A program made the translations under genes and the position numbers. A DNA stretch of 64,000 nucleotides. It comes from Trissonchulus latispiculum (Eukaryota; Nematoda; Enoplea; Enoplida; Ironidae). The stretch is taken from assembly GCA_030248195.1 (NCBI GenBank), contig JASAND010026250.1:1-64000 (forward strand), written 5' to 3'. Below, piece after piece: positions 1 through 11,755 of the stretch. Numbering within the stretch: position 1 is the stretch's first letter; each line of letters starts with the position of its first letter. The notes under the pieces were generated by a model, which was not told the origin of the DNA, did no database searches, and saw only the letters and a program-made list of their open reading frames with translations.

Positions 1-485
1 TTGTAGATATATTGATGATATAACAACTGGGTGATAAAAAAGTTTTTGATGAACAAAACCCAAATATTTATCCTAACTCTCTTACACTTAATAAAGTTAA
101 CTCGGATCCTCGTCAAGCAGATGTTTTAGACATTAATATATCTATTGACAATAGTGGTAAATTTGTTACTGATGTGTTTGATAAAAGAGATAACTTTCCA
201 TTTAAAACCCTAATGTTGCCACATGCTTGTAGCAATGTTAGTAAGAGTTGTCTCTATAATGTGGTAATGGGGGAAATTAATAGATATGGAAATATATGTA
301 ATGTATATGATAATTTTATACGTAAGTCTGTAAAACTGATAGCATTGGCTACCAGTCAAGGGTATGAGGTAGACCAACTGAAGCTGGCAGTTCGAAAATC
401 TGTTAAAAGGCATAAATTTGACGTAAAGTTCAACACGAATGTGTCCGCAATATGTAGCAGCATATTTATGTTGCATGTTAACTAA
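1..485 (+). pseudogene. Retroelement reverse-transcriptase C-terminal fragment, broken
   Basis: The first bases encode CRYIDDITTG (positions 2-31), which carries the YxDD catalytic box of reverse transcriptases, then hit a stop at 32-34. The homologous reading continues one frame over, from about position 33 to the stop ending at 485, through a segment rich in RT-element hallmarks (LDI.., DKR..F.F, PHACSNV, then a helical tail). The join is explained by a one-base slip in the run of Gs near position 30, so this copy is dead. The N-terminal part lies outside the window. The tail resembles the region after the RT palm domain in non-LTR or Penelope-like elements, but I cannot assign the superfamily. 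There is no sign of a host gene here. Confidence 0.6.
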
Positions 486-905
486 CTAGCACGTGTGAAT
501 GGGACCACAGGGCAGAAACGACTTTTTGTACAATTTCTGGTATTTTTCCAAAAAGCCTAAAGCTGTAACTGATAAGTCGGTACGCCACTGACGAAGCCCA
601 CCGATTACCAGTATCAGTCTGGCAGAGTGGTCAGCAAATGAGTGCACTTTAACCCGAATAAAAGTTTATGTTTACACTTTAGATACTTGCTTTATCAAAT
701 GGCCGTATATATTATATTATGGTTATGAATTTCTTTTTCTTTTAGTTTATTGTAGGGATTCTTAGTTTTTGGAAGTTGGTAATTTGGTTTTCACTTTTTA
801 TTGGTGTAATCAAATGTGGTGGCGGTCATGAAATGATAGCTCCAGTCTGTCACCTAAATGTATACTTGCTTTCTTCAGCTGTATAAATGTAGGTTACCCT
901 TTTTC
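486..905. other. No gene recognised
   Basis: AT-rich sequence downstream of the retroelement fragment. I see no coding exon, RNA gene or clear repeat boundary. It may be the untranslated 3' end of the retroelement, which I cannot confirm. Confidence 0.4.
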
Positions 906-1690
906 TTTGCTTTCTCTTGGTGAGGCGAACATTTTTTCTCATTCGAGGACCCCTCCAAAGTGGTCCCAGCGGCCTATGGCGCCCTGACCAGGGTCCGGAA
1001 TGGTCAAAAATCGATTTTTTAAAAAATTTTCGACATTGATATCCAATGAAAGCCCTTGGTGAGGCGAACATTTTTTGTCATTGGAACACCCCTACAAAGT
1101 GGTCCGAGCGGCCTGTGGCGCCCTGGCCAGGGTCCGGACCGGTCCAAAATCGATTTTTTGAAAATTTTCCAACTTTGGTATTAAATGAAAGCCTTTGGTG
1201 AGGCGAACATTTTTTGTCATTGGAGGACCCCTTCAAACTGTTCCCAGCGGCCTGTGGCCCTGACCAGGGTCCGGACTTGTCAAAAATCGATTTTTTAAAA
1301 AATTTCCAACTTTTGTATCAAATGAAAGCCCTTGGTGAGGCGAACATTTTTTCTCATTGGAGGACCCCTCCAAAGTGGTTCCAGCGGCCTGTGGCGCCCT
1401 GACTAGGGTCCGGACCGGTCCAAAATCGATTTTTTGAAAAATTTCCAACTTTGATATCAAATGAAAGCCCTTGGAGAGAGGAACATTTTTCTCATTGGAG
1501 GACCCCTCCAAAGTGGACCCAGCGGCCTGTGGCTCCCTGGCTAGGGTCCGGACCGGTCCAAAATAGAATTTTTGAAAGTTTTCTAAGTTTGGTATCAAAT
1601 GAAAGCCCTTGGTGAGGGGAACATTTTTTCTCATTGGAGGACCCCTCCAAAGTGGACCCAGCGGCCTGTGGCGCCCTGACCAAGGTCCCC
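906..1690 (+). repeat. 139-bp tandem satellite, about 5.6 copies
   Basis: The string GAACATTTTTT recurs at 927, 1066, 1205, 1342, 1481 and 1619, a spacing of 137-139 bp. Each unit also holds CGGCCTGTGGCGCCCTG, GGGTCCGGACCGGTCC and a poly-T/A tract, followed by ATCAAATGAAAGCCCTTGG. Open frames running through it are periodicity artefacts. The GAAAGC core is shared with other repeats in the window (near 14968, 26430, 44170 and 48087). Confidence 0.93.
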
Positions 1691-2340
1691 CCCCAAATAT
1701 CGGCAACCGATCAGAGAACTGCATTAAACACTCATTTGCGTTCACAAATTCGCATATAAGAGCCTGCTATTTAAATCTCTGTGTCCCCACGCGGAGCCGC
1801 ATCCCTCCCCTCGGCACATCATCAGCCAGCCATTCAGAAAACTGCGCTAAACCCACGATTTTGCGGTCTCAAATTAGCATAAAAAGTGGTATTAAAACAG
1901 TCTGCTATTTTAATTTCTATCCTACCCCACGCGGCGCAGCCGCCACCTCAAATATCGGCAACCGATCAAAGAACTGCGTTAAACACACACTTGCGTTCTA
2001 AAATTCGCATAAAAGAGCCTGCTATTTAGATTTCTATGTCCCTACGCGCAGCCGTATTCCCCCCTCGGCACATCATCAGCCAGCCATTCAGAAAACTGCG
2101 CAAAACCAACGATTTTGCGGTCTAAAATTTGCATTAAAAGTGCCTTTAAAACAGTCTGCCATTTTGATTTCTATCCTTCCCCACGCGGTGCCGCCACTCC
2201 CCCCGCACATCGTCAGCGATTCAGAAAATTGCGTTAAACACTCGCTTTTGTGGGCACAACTTTGCATAAAAGGTCCTAATAAAAGTATTTTGGATTTGAT
2301 CCTAACCCACTCGGCGCCACTAGCCTCCCCGACATTGCTA
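1691..2340 (+). repeat. 127-bp satellite arranged as 254-bp dimers
   Basis: Two related monomers alternate. Type A starts near ATCGGCAACCGATCA (1695 and 1950), type B near ATCAGCCAGCCATTCAG (1821 and 2075), and a diverged fifth monomer starts near 2205. A-to-A is 255 bp and B-to-B is 254 bp. Each monomer has AACTGCG.TAAA, GCATAAAAG and a CCCCACGCGG.GC block. It directly abuts the 139-bp array through a C-run at 1687-1695. Confidence 0.85.
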
Positions 2341-2424
2341 CACACATCTTATCCGTGAAAATGCCGGTTGCTTATTAAAGTCGAAAAGTAATACGTATGT
2401 GATCTACAGCGGAAAAATACAAGA

Positions 2425-3750
2425 AACTAGTAACAAAAATGCCCTAACGGTCATTGCTAAAGGGGAGAATAGGGAAATGCTGCTAAAGCGGAAAAATGCC
2501 AATAGTTTCGTGCAGATTAATGTCTGCTCAGCGCCTAAAATTATTGAAACCAGCTTTTTGGCACAGAATAGGGAATCTAGCCAGCGCCTAAAATGATTGA
2601 AACCAGCTTTTTGGTGCAGAATAGGGAATCTAGCCAGCGCCTAAAATGATTGAAACCAGCACTTTGCTGCGGAATAGGGAATCTAGTCAGCGCCTAAAAT
2701 GATTGAAACCAGCGTCTGGGGTAGAATAGGCGCCTCTCGCCATCCACCCTATTCGCGTGAACTCGAAGACTTCTCGTAGAATGAACTTAGCCAATAAGCA
2801 CTTGACATTTGCGTGTATACCTGTGTCACATAGGCTGTGTGTAAGTGTGCGTGTGAGTGCATCAGCAGTTCCTCGTGAAGTTCGAAAAAACCAGTTTACT
2901 TTAGGTAGAGGGATGATGCGTACTCACAAACAATGCCAGGTGTCGTACAATTATTTGCGTGCAGCTGAATGTATGAACTCACGCATTATGCTAACCTTGG
3001 TTTGCACATGTTGCTCAGGAGGTTGAACAAACTTTATCATGGAACAAAATTTATCATGTTAAATATATATACTTACACGTTTATGTATTCTATGTGCTAT
3101 ATATATATATACGCTATCGTGGTGGAGAATTTGAGTGGACTTGACGAAGCCAAATGCGTTTATGTACATACAGTACGTAGACGTATTTTATCTTAGGGGC
3201 GCGGTAACTAATTTTTTTCATAGTGACTGATTCATTTTCATTTCATTCAGTCACAGCGGAGGCCACATTACATGACACCATCACAGTGTTCAGTCCAGCA
3301 GACAGCTCCTAGTGCGGAATTACTTTATCATTTCTACTCACAAGTTATCTCATAAGCCTTCTCAATCCAAACCAACCGAACTTACGCCATTGCGATTGAG
3401 TACGTATCTGAGCACTTCACGCGAATAGGGTGGATGGCGAGAGGCGCCTATTCTACCCCAGACGCTGGTTTCAATCATTTTAGGCGCTGACTAGATTCCC
3501 TATTCCGCAGCAAAGTGCTGGTTTCAATCATTTTAGGCGCTGGCTAGATTCCCTATTCTGCACCAAAAGCTGGTTTCAATCATTTTAGGCGCTGGCTAGA
3601 TTCCCTATTCTGTGCCAAAAAGCTGGTTTCAATAATTTTAGGCGCTGAGCAGACATTAATCTGCACGAAACTATTGGCATTTTTCCGCTTTAGCAGCATT
3701 TCCCTATTCTCCCCTTTAGCAATGACCGTTAGGGCATTTTTGTTACTAGT
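2425..3750. mobile_element. Foldback element with about 333-bp arms
   Basis: The left arm (2425-2758) is repeated almost perfectly in inverse orientation at 3419-3750. It starts ACTAGTAACAAAAATGCC and ends TTACTAGT. Inside each arm a 53-bp unit (GCGCCTAAAATGATTGAAAC...) is repeated four times (2531, 2584, 2637, 2690). The 660-bp spacer has no recognisable coding sequence. Its right end abuts the truncated arm of another foldback family at about 3751, so it probably inserted into, or replaced, that arm. Confidence 0.88.
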
Positions 3751-4376
3751 GTTTAATATGAGCCAGCATCTAAATATGTAGAGGACAAGATGTAAACGTA
3801 TAATAGGCCGCACGTTTCTGGTGGGGTATATGAACAAATGAAATGGTAATATATTGGTAGAAGAAGGTTCTAGTAAAAAAGGGAGTGAGGGGAAGGCTGG
3901 ATGAAATCTCACTAGGTAAGTATATATCGTCTGTGACAGTTCTAATTTTTATTTCCTTATTCAGGTTTATATTGATTGCTTTTGTTAATAATTTATATAC
4001 ATGTACATACGTATAGTGAGATCTGAAGCAGCGTCGTAAAACAAACACATTTTTTGAAGTGAAGTTGAAAAATCTGGCAATTCTGATTTTTGCTAAACGT
4101 ATATATACGCCAGTATTAATATTCAGTCTTTGCTGGCTAGGTTTAATAATGTCTGTTTAGAGGACACGTACCACAGGCGTAACCAAAGTGAGCGTCAATA
4201 TGAGCCCAAGAGAAACGTAGCGGCTCATGTTAGACGTTTACATCTTGTCCTCTACATATTTAGATGCTGGCTCATATTAAACATTTTAAGTCTTGTCCTT
4301 GACACGCTTAAATGTTGGCCATCATAGCTCATATTAACTTTTTCATGCGACTGCAAGGAGCATTTTTCCTACTTGT
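3751..4376. mobile_element. Truncated copy of foldback family F1
   Basis: Positions 3753-3796 hold only the inner part of the left arm (TTTAATATGAGCCAGCATC...). Positions 4192-4376 hold a nearly full right arm ending GGAGCATTTTTCCTACTTGT. The intact copy of this family is at 44856-45568. The outer left arm is missing where the 2425-3750 foldback abuts. Confidence 0.8.
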
Positions 4377-4523
4377 TTAATAGTATCGTGTACATTGCTT
4401 TTGTTGCCATCATATCTGCAGTTTAATGCTTACATGGTAATGGTCAGGGTTCAGACGCTTGTCCTTGTAAGCACAAAGATAAGTAGACAGACCTCTTATA
4501 GGTGCCCAGCCTGTAGTTTGCTG

Positions 4524-4814
4524 TAGTGATGGGCCGGGGCCGGGACCTCATCGTGGTCCAAATCGAAAATTTTCTTGAAAATTTAAATTTTGCAATAATT
4601 TTTGATATATATATATATATAAACGTGACCATCGTTGTTTTATTTATAATGGCGGGAAAGCAAACGGCTTGTAACACTTTTTGTCTTTCGAAAATTCAAA
4701 ATTTTGGTCGAAAAATGTCAAAAATTTACAAAGTTTTGCAAATTTTTGGCCCCGGTCGGTACCGAGGTCGGGGCCTGACTACAGGGGCCGGGGCCAGGCA
4801 CCGGTGCATCCCTA
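4524..4814. mobile_element. Small hAT-like element, GGGGCC type
   Basis: Ends are TAGTGATGGGCCGG on the left and, read inward, TAGGGATGCACCGGTGCC on the right. The 8-bp direct repeat GTTTGCTG flanks it (4516-4523 and 4815-4822). Beside each end are GGGGCC/GGGACC units. The AT-rich centre is homologous to the element at 52210-52555, the same family 48 kb away. Ends and duplication length fit the hAT superfamily. No transposase is present. Confidence 0.9.
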
Positions 4815-5027
4815 GTTTGCTGTTATGCCTTGCTCTATTATACCTTGCTTAGTATCGTACACATTGCTTTTCCACTCCCGTTTGTGTAGTATGCTTTTTT
4901 ATGTCCAATTGAAGTGAAGTCAACTCATTGAATTTAAACAAAGTGAGACAAGCTTTTCGTTGTAACTGCTAATAGAAAGTACGTACACCTTTGTGCAGGA
5001 GGTGCTGCAGGTTTTTATATTTTTTAG

Positions 5028-5255
5028 GGAGAAGTATCCTACATTCGTGTCAAAGAAGACTCAGGCGAGGGCGGCGGTGGGCGTGGCGGTCCAGATCGTC
5101 ATTCTCGATCCCGTTCTCCGCGGCGCCGTTCCCCTTCCTACTCCGGCGGTGGACGTCGACGCTCTCCGTCCTACAGCGCCTATCGTCGTTCTCGCTCTGG
5201 CTCTGAAGCCCGGAACGGGGCCTCCCGATCTCGTTCCCGCTCTGGGTCCAGATAA
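5028..5255 (+). CDS. SRSF1: SRSF1 (SF2/ASF)-type splicing factor, last exon
   Basis: The exon follows a clean polypyrimidine-AG acceptor (TATATTTTTTAG at 5016-5027) and is open in phase 0 to a TAA at 5253-5255, giving 75 residues. It begins GEVSYIRVKEDSGE, which matches the end of the second RRM of SRSF1 and insect SF2 (GE.AYIRV.ED). A short Gly-rich linker follows, then an Arg/Ser tail with RSRSPRRRSPSYS-type repeats ending SRSRSRSGSR. SR proteins bind exonic enhancers and recruit U1 and U2AF, and the RS tail is phosphorylated by SRPK and CLK kinases. The two RRM exons were not found upstream within the window, so the rest of the gene lies before position 1 or in a form I could not see. The RS tail is short. 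Confidence 0.8.
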   Translation, partial: GEVSYIRVKEDSGEGGGGRGGPDRHSRSRSPRRRSPSYSGGGRRRSPSYSAYRRSRSGSEARNGASRSRSRSGSR

Positions 5256-5665
5256 ACGGGTTGCTGGGATGGGCCGGCGGCAGAGGGATAAGAATTAACG
5301 GGCGCTTGGACTGGACTGGGAACGCTGGGAAAAATTGACACACCCTTCACCTCCTCGCTTTCTGTGGAGTTGATGTAAATATAATTCACATATTACTACG
5401 TATATATATACTACATTCATTTCATATATACGTATTTCACGATTTTTCAGTTTTTATTTTTCTTGTATCGTCGTATATGCATTCGTAAGAGTGGGCATTT
5501 TGCTGTTGTTGAATTTTCATTTGTGTTGAGAGGATTTTAAAGCATTCTTTGAAGTAGCCGTTGTTTACTATATATTTAAGTCTTCATTATTTACTACCGA
5601 TCCAATTTTATTCGTGTATACTTTACAGACAATCAGTTAAAAAATAAAGTTGTGAATGTAATAGT
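5256..5665 (+). other. 3' UTR of the SRSF1-type gene
   Basis: AT-rich sequence after the stop codon, without repeats of the families seen elsewhere, ending shortly after an AATAAA. The extent is inferred from the poly(A) signal. Confidence 0.55.
5643..5648 (+). terminator. Poly(A) signal AATAAA
   Basis: A canonical AATAAA lies about 390 bp after the SRSF1-type stop, followed by a GT-rich stretch. It is a plausible cleavage/polyadenylation signal for that gene. Confidence 0.55.
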
Positions 5666-5670
5666 GATAT

Positions 5671-7558
5671 ACAAAACTGCTTTTGAATCTAGAGTAAACT
5701 CTTAGTTTTTACAGTTTAAGGTTACAAACGAAGCTCTCCTGCTAAGGTATTTTTGGGTAACATTTTCCGTTATTTCCGAAATACTTTCTGTTTTTTCAAC
5801 TTCTTTGGGAATGTTTACGATTTCCGATTTAAATCTTTTCTCAAGGTACACCAGAAATGAATGTGTCTTGATCTTTACCAAATCCTTCTTTAAGTTTTGT
5901 TATTTGGTATTTTAGAATCCTCTACTCGCTCTCTGGAGTGGAAACACTTAAAGGAGACGGAGGAGCAGAGGATTTTTGCAATCACTCAATTCTCAGGAGC
6001 AGGAAAATTATTGGACATTGTTGATTTTGCCCTAGGAGGAGGAGGAGGAAACCCAGTTAAACAAAAGGAATCTGACCACAGGATAGGCACAATTCAGTCA
6101 AATTGGAATCAATGTTTTCTCGGAATTCTAGGATCTCTCCATCGCACCGTTACGGATCGCAAAATCTTAGTTCAGGATTACACCGTGCTGGCCTTCAGAA
6201 CCCTCAAACGGAATCGAAAGGAAATCATGTGTTTTGTTGGGCTTTTCAAGGATGAACCTCACTTTTGAGGGGTCATCCCTTGCATCAACCTCTCATCAGA
6301 TAAGGAAAGTTTGACATTGTACTCTAGTAAAATTAGTCTACGAGATGTTAAGATTGAAGGTCATTGCGTAGCATTATAGGAGTAGAATTTAAATTTTTAA
6401 CTCGTTTATCCATCCATGCGAGTTAAAGTGAACCACTTTAACTCTATTTAGGTAAAAGATTGAGTTAATTTTAACTCCTTGTTTAGCTAGCTTTCGGCCT
6501 TTAATATACCTAACATCTCGCAGGCTAATTACAATAGACAGAGTACTGTGTCAATTCCTGTTCTCAAAGTACTAAGAAAATGGCGCTAAGCATTCTGTCT
6601 CTTCTCAGCAAAAAGTATGCTCTAATCGCCCGTTCACCATACCACTTCTTTCGAAGTTACATATTTCCCCTATCGCCTTTTTGACCGACGGTACAAATAG
6701 AAAAGCTAGGTTTTTTGGGTGAAAGTTTCAACCACTCAGTCTAGAAGACATTGTTGAACCTTTAGAGCCGCCCGCAATTTCGCCTGCGTACTTTTTAGTT
6801 TTCGCCACGCATTTTATTCGTATTTGTCGCCGACGTGGCTAATAATTAATAAATAAAAAATCTGTATGCTTATCCCCTATTCTTGCTCTAAATTTGACAA
6901 CACCTAGGTCATCTCTGGCAGCTGAGGGGGGGGTTTGATTTGTGGCGACACCATAATTATTTAGCAAAAAAGTCCCTTTTACTAGAGCCCATTTTTAACG
7001 CTTGCAAGATATTTGGAAGCTTTTCTTTTCCAAAAGAAGTTTTCAGACAAACTGCCTCAAGTAAGACTGTTGGGAGAAACGAACACTTTAGTAATCCCAA
7101 CGTTTTGTTTCTGTCTGTGTTGGGCCTGTAGTCTAAACTAAGTATTTTATTTTCCACGCTCCCACAGCCACAGGTAAGTTTTATTTGGGAGCATCCCCCA
7201 CTTACGAGTGAAGAAGTAAGCCATATGAAAACATTGGGGAATGTCATTCAAATCTGCGCAAGCCTTGGATCGGAGTTTCGATTGGCTGATTTTGACGAAG
7301 AAAAAATGCTGGTGAATGCTGAAAACTGAACATTTAATTTATTTTTAAGTGCGTTCTTACTTAAAATGCATCTATCAATGTCAGGAGAATGAACTTTCCG
7401 CTTTGTATGAAAATGTTTTTGGTATCTTGCATACGTAGGTTATTCCTATTCGTTATGTTACTCAGATAAATTTTGTTCTGGTTTTCGAATGTCGTATTGT
7501 ATTGGGTATTCATACTTTCACCTGTTTGTAATTTTATCAGATTTTTGAGGATTTTATA
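5671..7558. other. Gene-free interval with one MITE
   Basis: I see no exon I can support. A 123-codon open frame near 5897-6268 follows an AG but has no recognisable domain. The only structured feature is the short inverted-repeat element at 6311-6554. Confidence 0.4.
6311..6554. mobile_element. MITE with about 40-bp imperfect terminal inverted repeats
   Basis: The left end TTGACATTGTACTCTAG... matches, inverted, the right end ...GAGTACTGTGTCAA. The match continues inward through AATTAGTCTACGAGATGTTA and its complement at 6500-6545. I could not see a convincing target duplication. Confidence 0.6.
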
Positions 7559-7566
7559 GTATGATT

Positions 7567-8315
7567 CAGTGATGGAACCGGGTCACTTAGGCTTGACCCG
7601 GTGACCCGGTTGAGCCCTGGCCCGGTGACCCGGTTTTCCAGAAAATTCCAAAAGTTGCAAAAAATTTTCGATCTTTGCTAAGAACGCTAAATTTTTGGCG
7701 TCCATGTTCCATAATCACTTTGAAAAGAATAACTATGACATACATATGTTTGCTCTAGGCTTTCTTGAAATGCGTTTAATAGTGTAGCTGTAGAATTTTC
7801 TAAATTTTTGCATTAGCTGCAAAACCAATAATTTATCCGTCTGCGAAATTTTGCAGAGTCTAATAGGAGTACTTGTCTAAAAACACGGAGTACTTTAAAA
7901 ATTTGGTTTTCATTACGTATGTAGTGAGTTAAATTAAATTAAATTGTTCATTTACCTTCAACGTTTACCTTGGTTGCGAAAATAAACTGCAAACCATATT
8001 GTACTAAATAGAGTTATGCAATAATCATGGAACTTACAAAGCTAAAACTAAAAAGCTAAACAATAATTTGCCAGAGACTAACAGATTCAAATAACCTCAA
8101 GTTGCGAAAGTGTTCAAGACTAAAATGTAGAAAAAGCAAATGAATATTGTACATTGAACAAAAATTTAACCAAAAATTTTAGTTTGGTAATCCAAAAATT
8201 TCTAAAATATGAGGTAAATTCAGAAAACCGGGTCAGGACCGGGTCGAAGCTCTTTACCCGGTAACCCGGTCCAAAAAGTGACCCGAACTGACCCGGTGAC
8301 CCGGTTCCATCGCTG
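7567..8315. mobile_element. hAT-like element, GACCCG type
   Basis: Perfect 8-bp flanking repeat GTATGATT (7559-7566 and 8316-8323). Ends are CAGTGATGGAACCGGGTCAC on the left and its near-perfect inverse on the right. Within about 70 bp of each end are several GACCCGGT units. The centre is AT-rich with no transposase. A truncated copy of the left half, inverted, lies at 12850-12958. Confidence 0.92.
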
Positions 8316-8584
8316 GTATGATTCATTGTTTGTAGATACAAATAATGTTTTTAAAGTGTGCACTCACTTCTTCTTGTGTTTTGTGTCGCCTGTTGTGGTT
8401 GTCATTATGTTGATGGTTTGGTATGCGTTTCTTCGAGCTGAACGTCATTTTGTTTCTACATTAAACTCTTGACTTTTCGCTTAGCCTAAGGGTTTCAGAG
8501 TTCTTACACGACCGTAAGTGTAGTCTGGAAAATGAAGCGACCATTACTGATGCCGAGAGTACATAATAGGCACCATAGCTCTTT

Positions 8585-8838
8585 GTTATCAGCTAAAGGT
8601 ACATGCTCTGCACGCTAACGGCTGACCCCCTCCCACAAATGTGTATGCTCACTTCAAAGAATTAGCACGCTATCTTTAAAGCTCGAAGCAGACACAAATT
8701 GGACGCACGCAGGCGTTGAGTTTTCGAGCTTTAACACGTAAAGATACGGCGAGTGAGCGTACAGAAACGTGTATTGGATGCACATTTGTGGGGGGTCAGC
8801 CGTTAGCGTGCAGAGCATGTACCTTGAGCTGATAACAG
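8585..8838. mobile_element. Inverted-repeat MITE (copy 1 of 2)
   Basis: The arm at 8585-8641 (TGTTATCAGCT..., GCTCTGCACGCTAACGGC) is repeated inverted at 8781-8838. The same design with the same CGCTAACGGCC box is at 56067-56391. The spacer holds an AAGCTCGAAGCAG..CACAAA motif common to both copies. True ends are somewhat outside the listed arms. Confidence 0.75.
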
Positions 8839-9296
8839 ACAGCCTGCCAGCTCTCACACTCTTATCTATTAGATACTGACATTTATTACGCTACAATCTC
8901 TAGGTAGAACCCGGCATGTTCGGATTTCACCCCTTAGTCTCTTCTGTTACACTCTCACCATGGTGTTACTCATTTATCGTAAGGGAACGGTAAAGGATAA
9001 CTATTGACTAACATCCGAGAACGGTTTGTGATATTCTAATCGGGCTTTTTTTACACAGTTTGACCAACTACTGAAAATGTTAGGCCCGCCGCAGTCCAAA
9101 GATATAACTTTTGGAGCAGCTTTGTCGCAAGTCATTCCAGACATAAATTCCGGAAAAGGAAAATAAAAAGTTGGTACGAAACTTAACTTATTCCTATAAG
9201 ATATTAGCTTACCATTACCATTATCTATAATCACAATAGTCCTCCAAAGGTGACCCCGACTTGTGTTAAGGTGGTGATTCCTTTTGGGCACATATT

Positions 9297-11112
9297 TAGA
9301 GTTAGGACCGGTTCCACTAGAACCGGTTGGAACCGGAACCGGAACCGAACCGGAAGGAATTTTAGAACCGGAACCGGAACCGGTAGGATTTGGAACCGGC
9401 CGGTTCCACTCTTAAAAATGGACTTGAACTAATTTTTTTGCAGGAGTTTAAATTTTGCAAAAGCTGGATTTTGTTTTTGTGGTTGCCATTCACTGTTGCC
9501 ATTCATATTGTCGTTTTCAAGCTAGTGACAGAAATTGAAACTAAAAATCTAGTTTGAACTGAAACTAAACAAATTTAGACCTGAAGGCGAAATATGTAGG
9601 ATGAGACTGATAATAATTAAGAGTTTCAAACTAAACGTGAAATGAAGGTACAATTATTGGAACTGAAACTGAAGCTGACACTCCATAGAATAAATTTAGA
9701 CCCTAAGCTGAAAACGACAGCTTCAGCTTCCACTGAAGGTGACAGAAACTCACCGCTTCCCCTTTTCAGGCGATCGAGGCACGTTTCAGGTTTCACTGAA
9801 GCCGAGGCATAGAATTAAGAGAAATTTCAAATGTTTCTTTGAATCAACACTAGTGACATTATCCCGTCTGTTATGGCAAAAATTAAATGTTAAACATACT
9901 AGAAAAATTAGGAACGTGTATTGCAAGGGAAATTATCCTTCCTTTATTCCGGAAGGAATTTCGTAATTTTTTGTTTTCATGCTTCTGATTTTTCAGATTT
10001 TGTTAAGTAATTTTGTGTGTATTACAAAATGCAGTTGTCAAAATGTTTCTAAATTAATTTTAACGAATTTTTGAAATTTTCTGTTCTAAAATTCCAATTG
10101 TAATTGATGAAAGACGGGCACTTTCGTTCAGACGTGAACGCTACAGCGCCGAATGAAAACTTTAACCAGCTTACATATTTGAATATTAACCTCATAGAAA
10201 AGATGAGAGCTCGATGGGATGTAGTCGGAAATTGAGTATATCTTCTTAAAAAATTGATAAATGGAAGGTGGTGTTGTCAGCACGCAAGATTTAAGCAACA
10301 TTTTTTAAGAAATAGTAAATTTTAGAGGAGCAGAAAACTTCGAAAGTTGAGTACTTATTTTCTTATTTTTAAGCTATCGGCAACGGAGACGAAAGTCAAT
10401 CAAAGTTCAAATAATGGAACAGCATGTAGAAGTATCTGTTAGCTATTTTGTGTAATCAAGCGACTGTACATTTCCTCGTTAAATATAACTTTAATATATA
10501 TGTTCTTCTTTCCAATTTGGCTTTCAGCTTTTAAATATTTTAAATGCATTTAAATGTTTTGGAAACTATTTGCTTCTGACACTGTACTCTTTTTAAAGAA
10601 ATAAAAATTTAAGCTCCAGTATATCTCAATTCTCAGCATGTTTTACTGAAACGTTGTGCAGTTTACAAGATTCTGTTCAGAAGGCGCTGTCTGCATTTAG
10701 ATGCACAGTAGAATCTCGCCGTGAATTATCGAAACAATTTGCTCGACCATACTAAAGTTTTAATTTTTTACAAGTTTTAGTGTATGTTGTGCATATGGTA
10801 ACAATATTTGTAATGGAGCAAATTCAAGGTAAGGCAAAAACTTTAAAATTCTAAGTAAACAAAAAAGTTTAACCCAGTTGGTTATTATCGCATTACCTAT
10901 TCCAATTGTTTTGCAGTAGTATTGCTTTATAATTTTGATTGTATAACCCTTGCTGGGGGCCTGCATCCAATATTAAATAATGTTAAAATGTAACTACGAA
11001 TTTTGTACTTGGAACCGGGAACCGGAAGCTAGAACCGGAACCGGAACCGGAACCGGTACTCTAGAACCGGAACCGGAACCGGTTTTGAAAATTGGAACCG
11101 GTCCCAACTCTA
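9297..11112. mobile_element. hAT-like element, GGAACC type, nested
   Basis: Perfect 8-bp flanking repeat CACATATT (9289-9296 and 11113-11120). Ends are TAGAGTTAGGACCGGTTCC and its inverse TAGAGTTGGGACCGGTTCC. About 100 bp at each side is a GGAACC array. The 1.6 kb centre has no recognisable transposase. It sits inside the TTAA-flanked element, so it is the younger insertion. Confidence 0.92.
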
Positions 11113-11333
11113 CACATATTGTTATTTGGCGGCGTAAATCAAGACGAAATTTGATGAAACTTTCCGAAATAAGTTCTTTTAGCGTTCTAACACCCTCCGC
11201 GCAATCCCGAATGCTATCATAAAAAATGTAGTTTTTGCAAAAACACGACCAATTTTTTTCCAAAGATTGTGGAGCATTCACCATGCAAGCTGGAGGGCTG
11301 CTACTGAACAAATGTGTTCAGCACAAATATACC

Positions 11334-11497
11334 CAGGGACGATTTTTTAGTTGCCCCGATTGCTGCTTTCTAGCTAACGTAATCGCTTGACAAATTGACA
11401 AAAGTAGGCAAAATACAGGTTACGCAGTACGCACACATTTCAGCTTATTTCTCTATAACGAACAGCGAGTTCACAATAAATAAAAAATCGTCCCCAG
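11334..11497. mobile_element. Short MITE candidate
   Basis: The left end CAGGGACGATTTTTTA pairs with the right end TAAAAAATCGTCCCCAG. Length is about 164 bp. No clear target duplication was seen. It lies in the body of the TTAA-flanked element. Confidence 0.5.
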
Positions 11498-11755
11498 CTA
11501 TTTGATGGAGGTATCGAATGATATAACCAATGTCTCGCGAAAAAATTTACTTGAGTCTGCAAAAATTCTGGAAAATTATACTTCTTCTAAAATGTGTTAA
11601 AAATATTTTAGCAAAGCAACATTAGTTTCGTGGCATGCATTAGAAAGAGAAAATGTCAAGCTACATATTGATATAAAAATGGCTTCTTAACTCCAAGTAA
11701 TGAATGTGTAATAATGGTGCAAACTTTATGTGACCAAAGGGAATCACCACCTTAA

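Larger units (their letters stand above)
9270..11751. mobile_element. TTAA-flanked element carrying a nested insertion
   Basis: TTAA at 9266-9269 and 11752-11755 flanks terminal inverted repeats GGTGGTGATTCC(C)TTTGG.CACATA. A TTAA duplication is the rule for piggyBac-type elements. The body is interrupted by the hAT-like element at 9297-11112; removing it and one target copy leaves about 660 bp. A short inverted-repeat element lies at 11334-11497. Confidence 0.7.

Noticed and set aside
5897..6268. 123-codon frame after an AG near 5916
   Set aside because: No recognisable family, no matching donor with a next exon, and AT-rich codon use unlike the confirmed genes.
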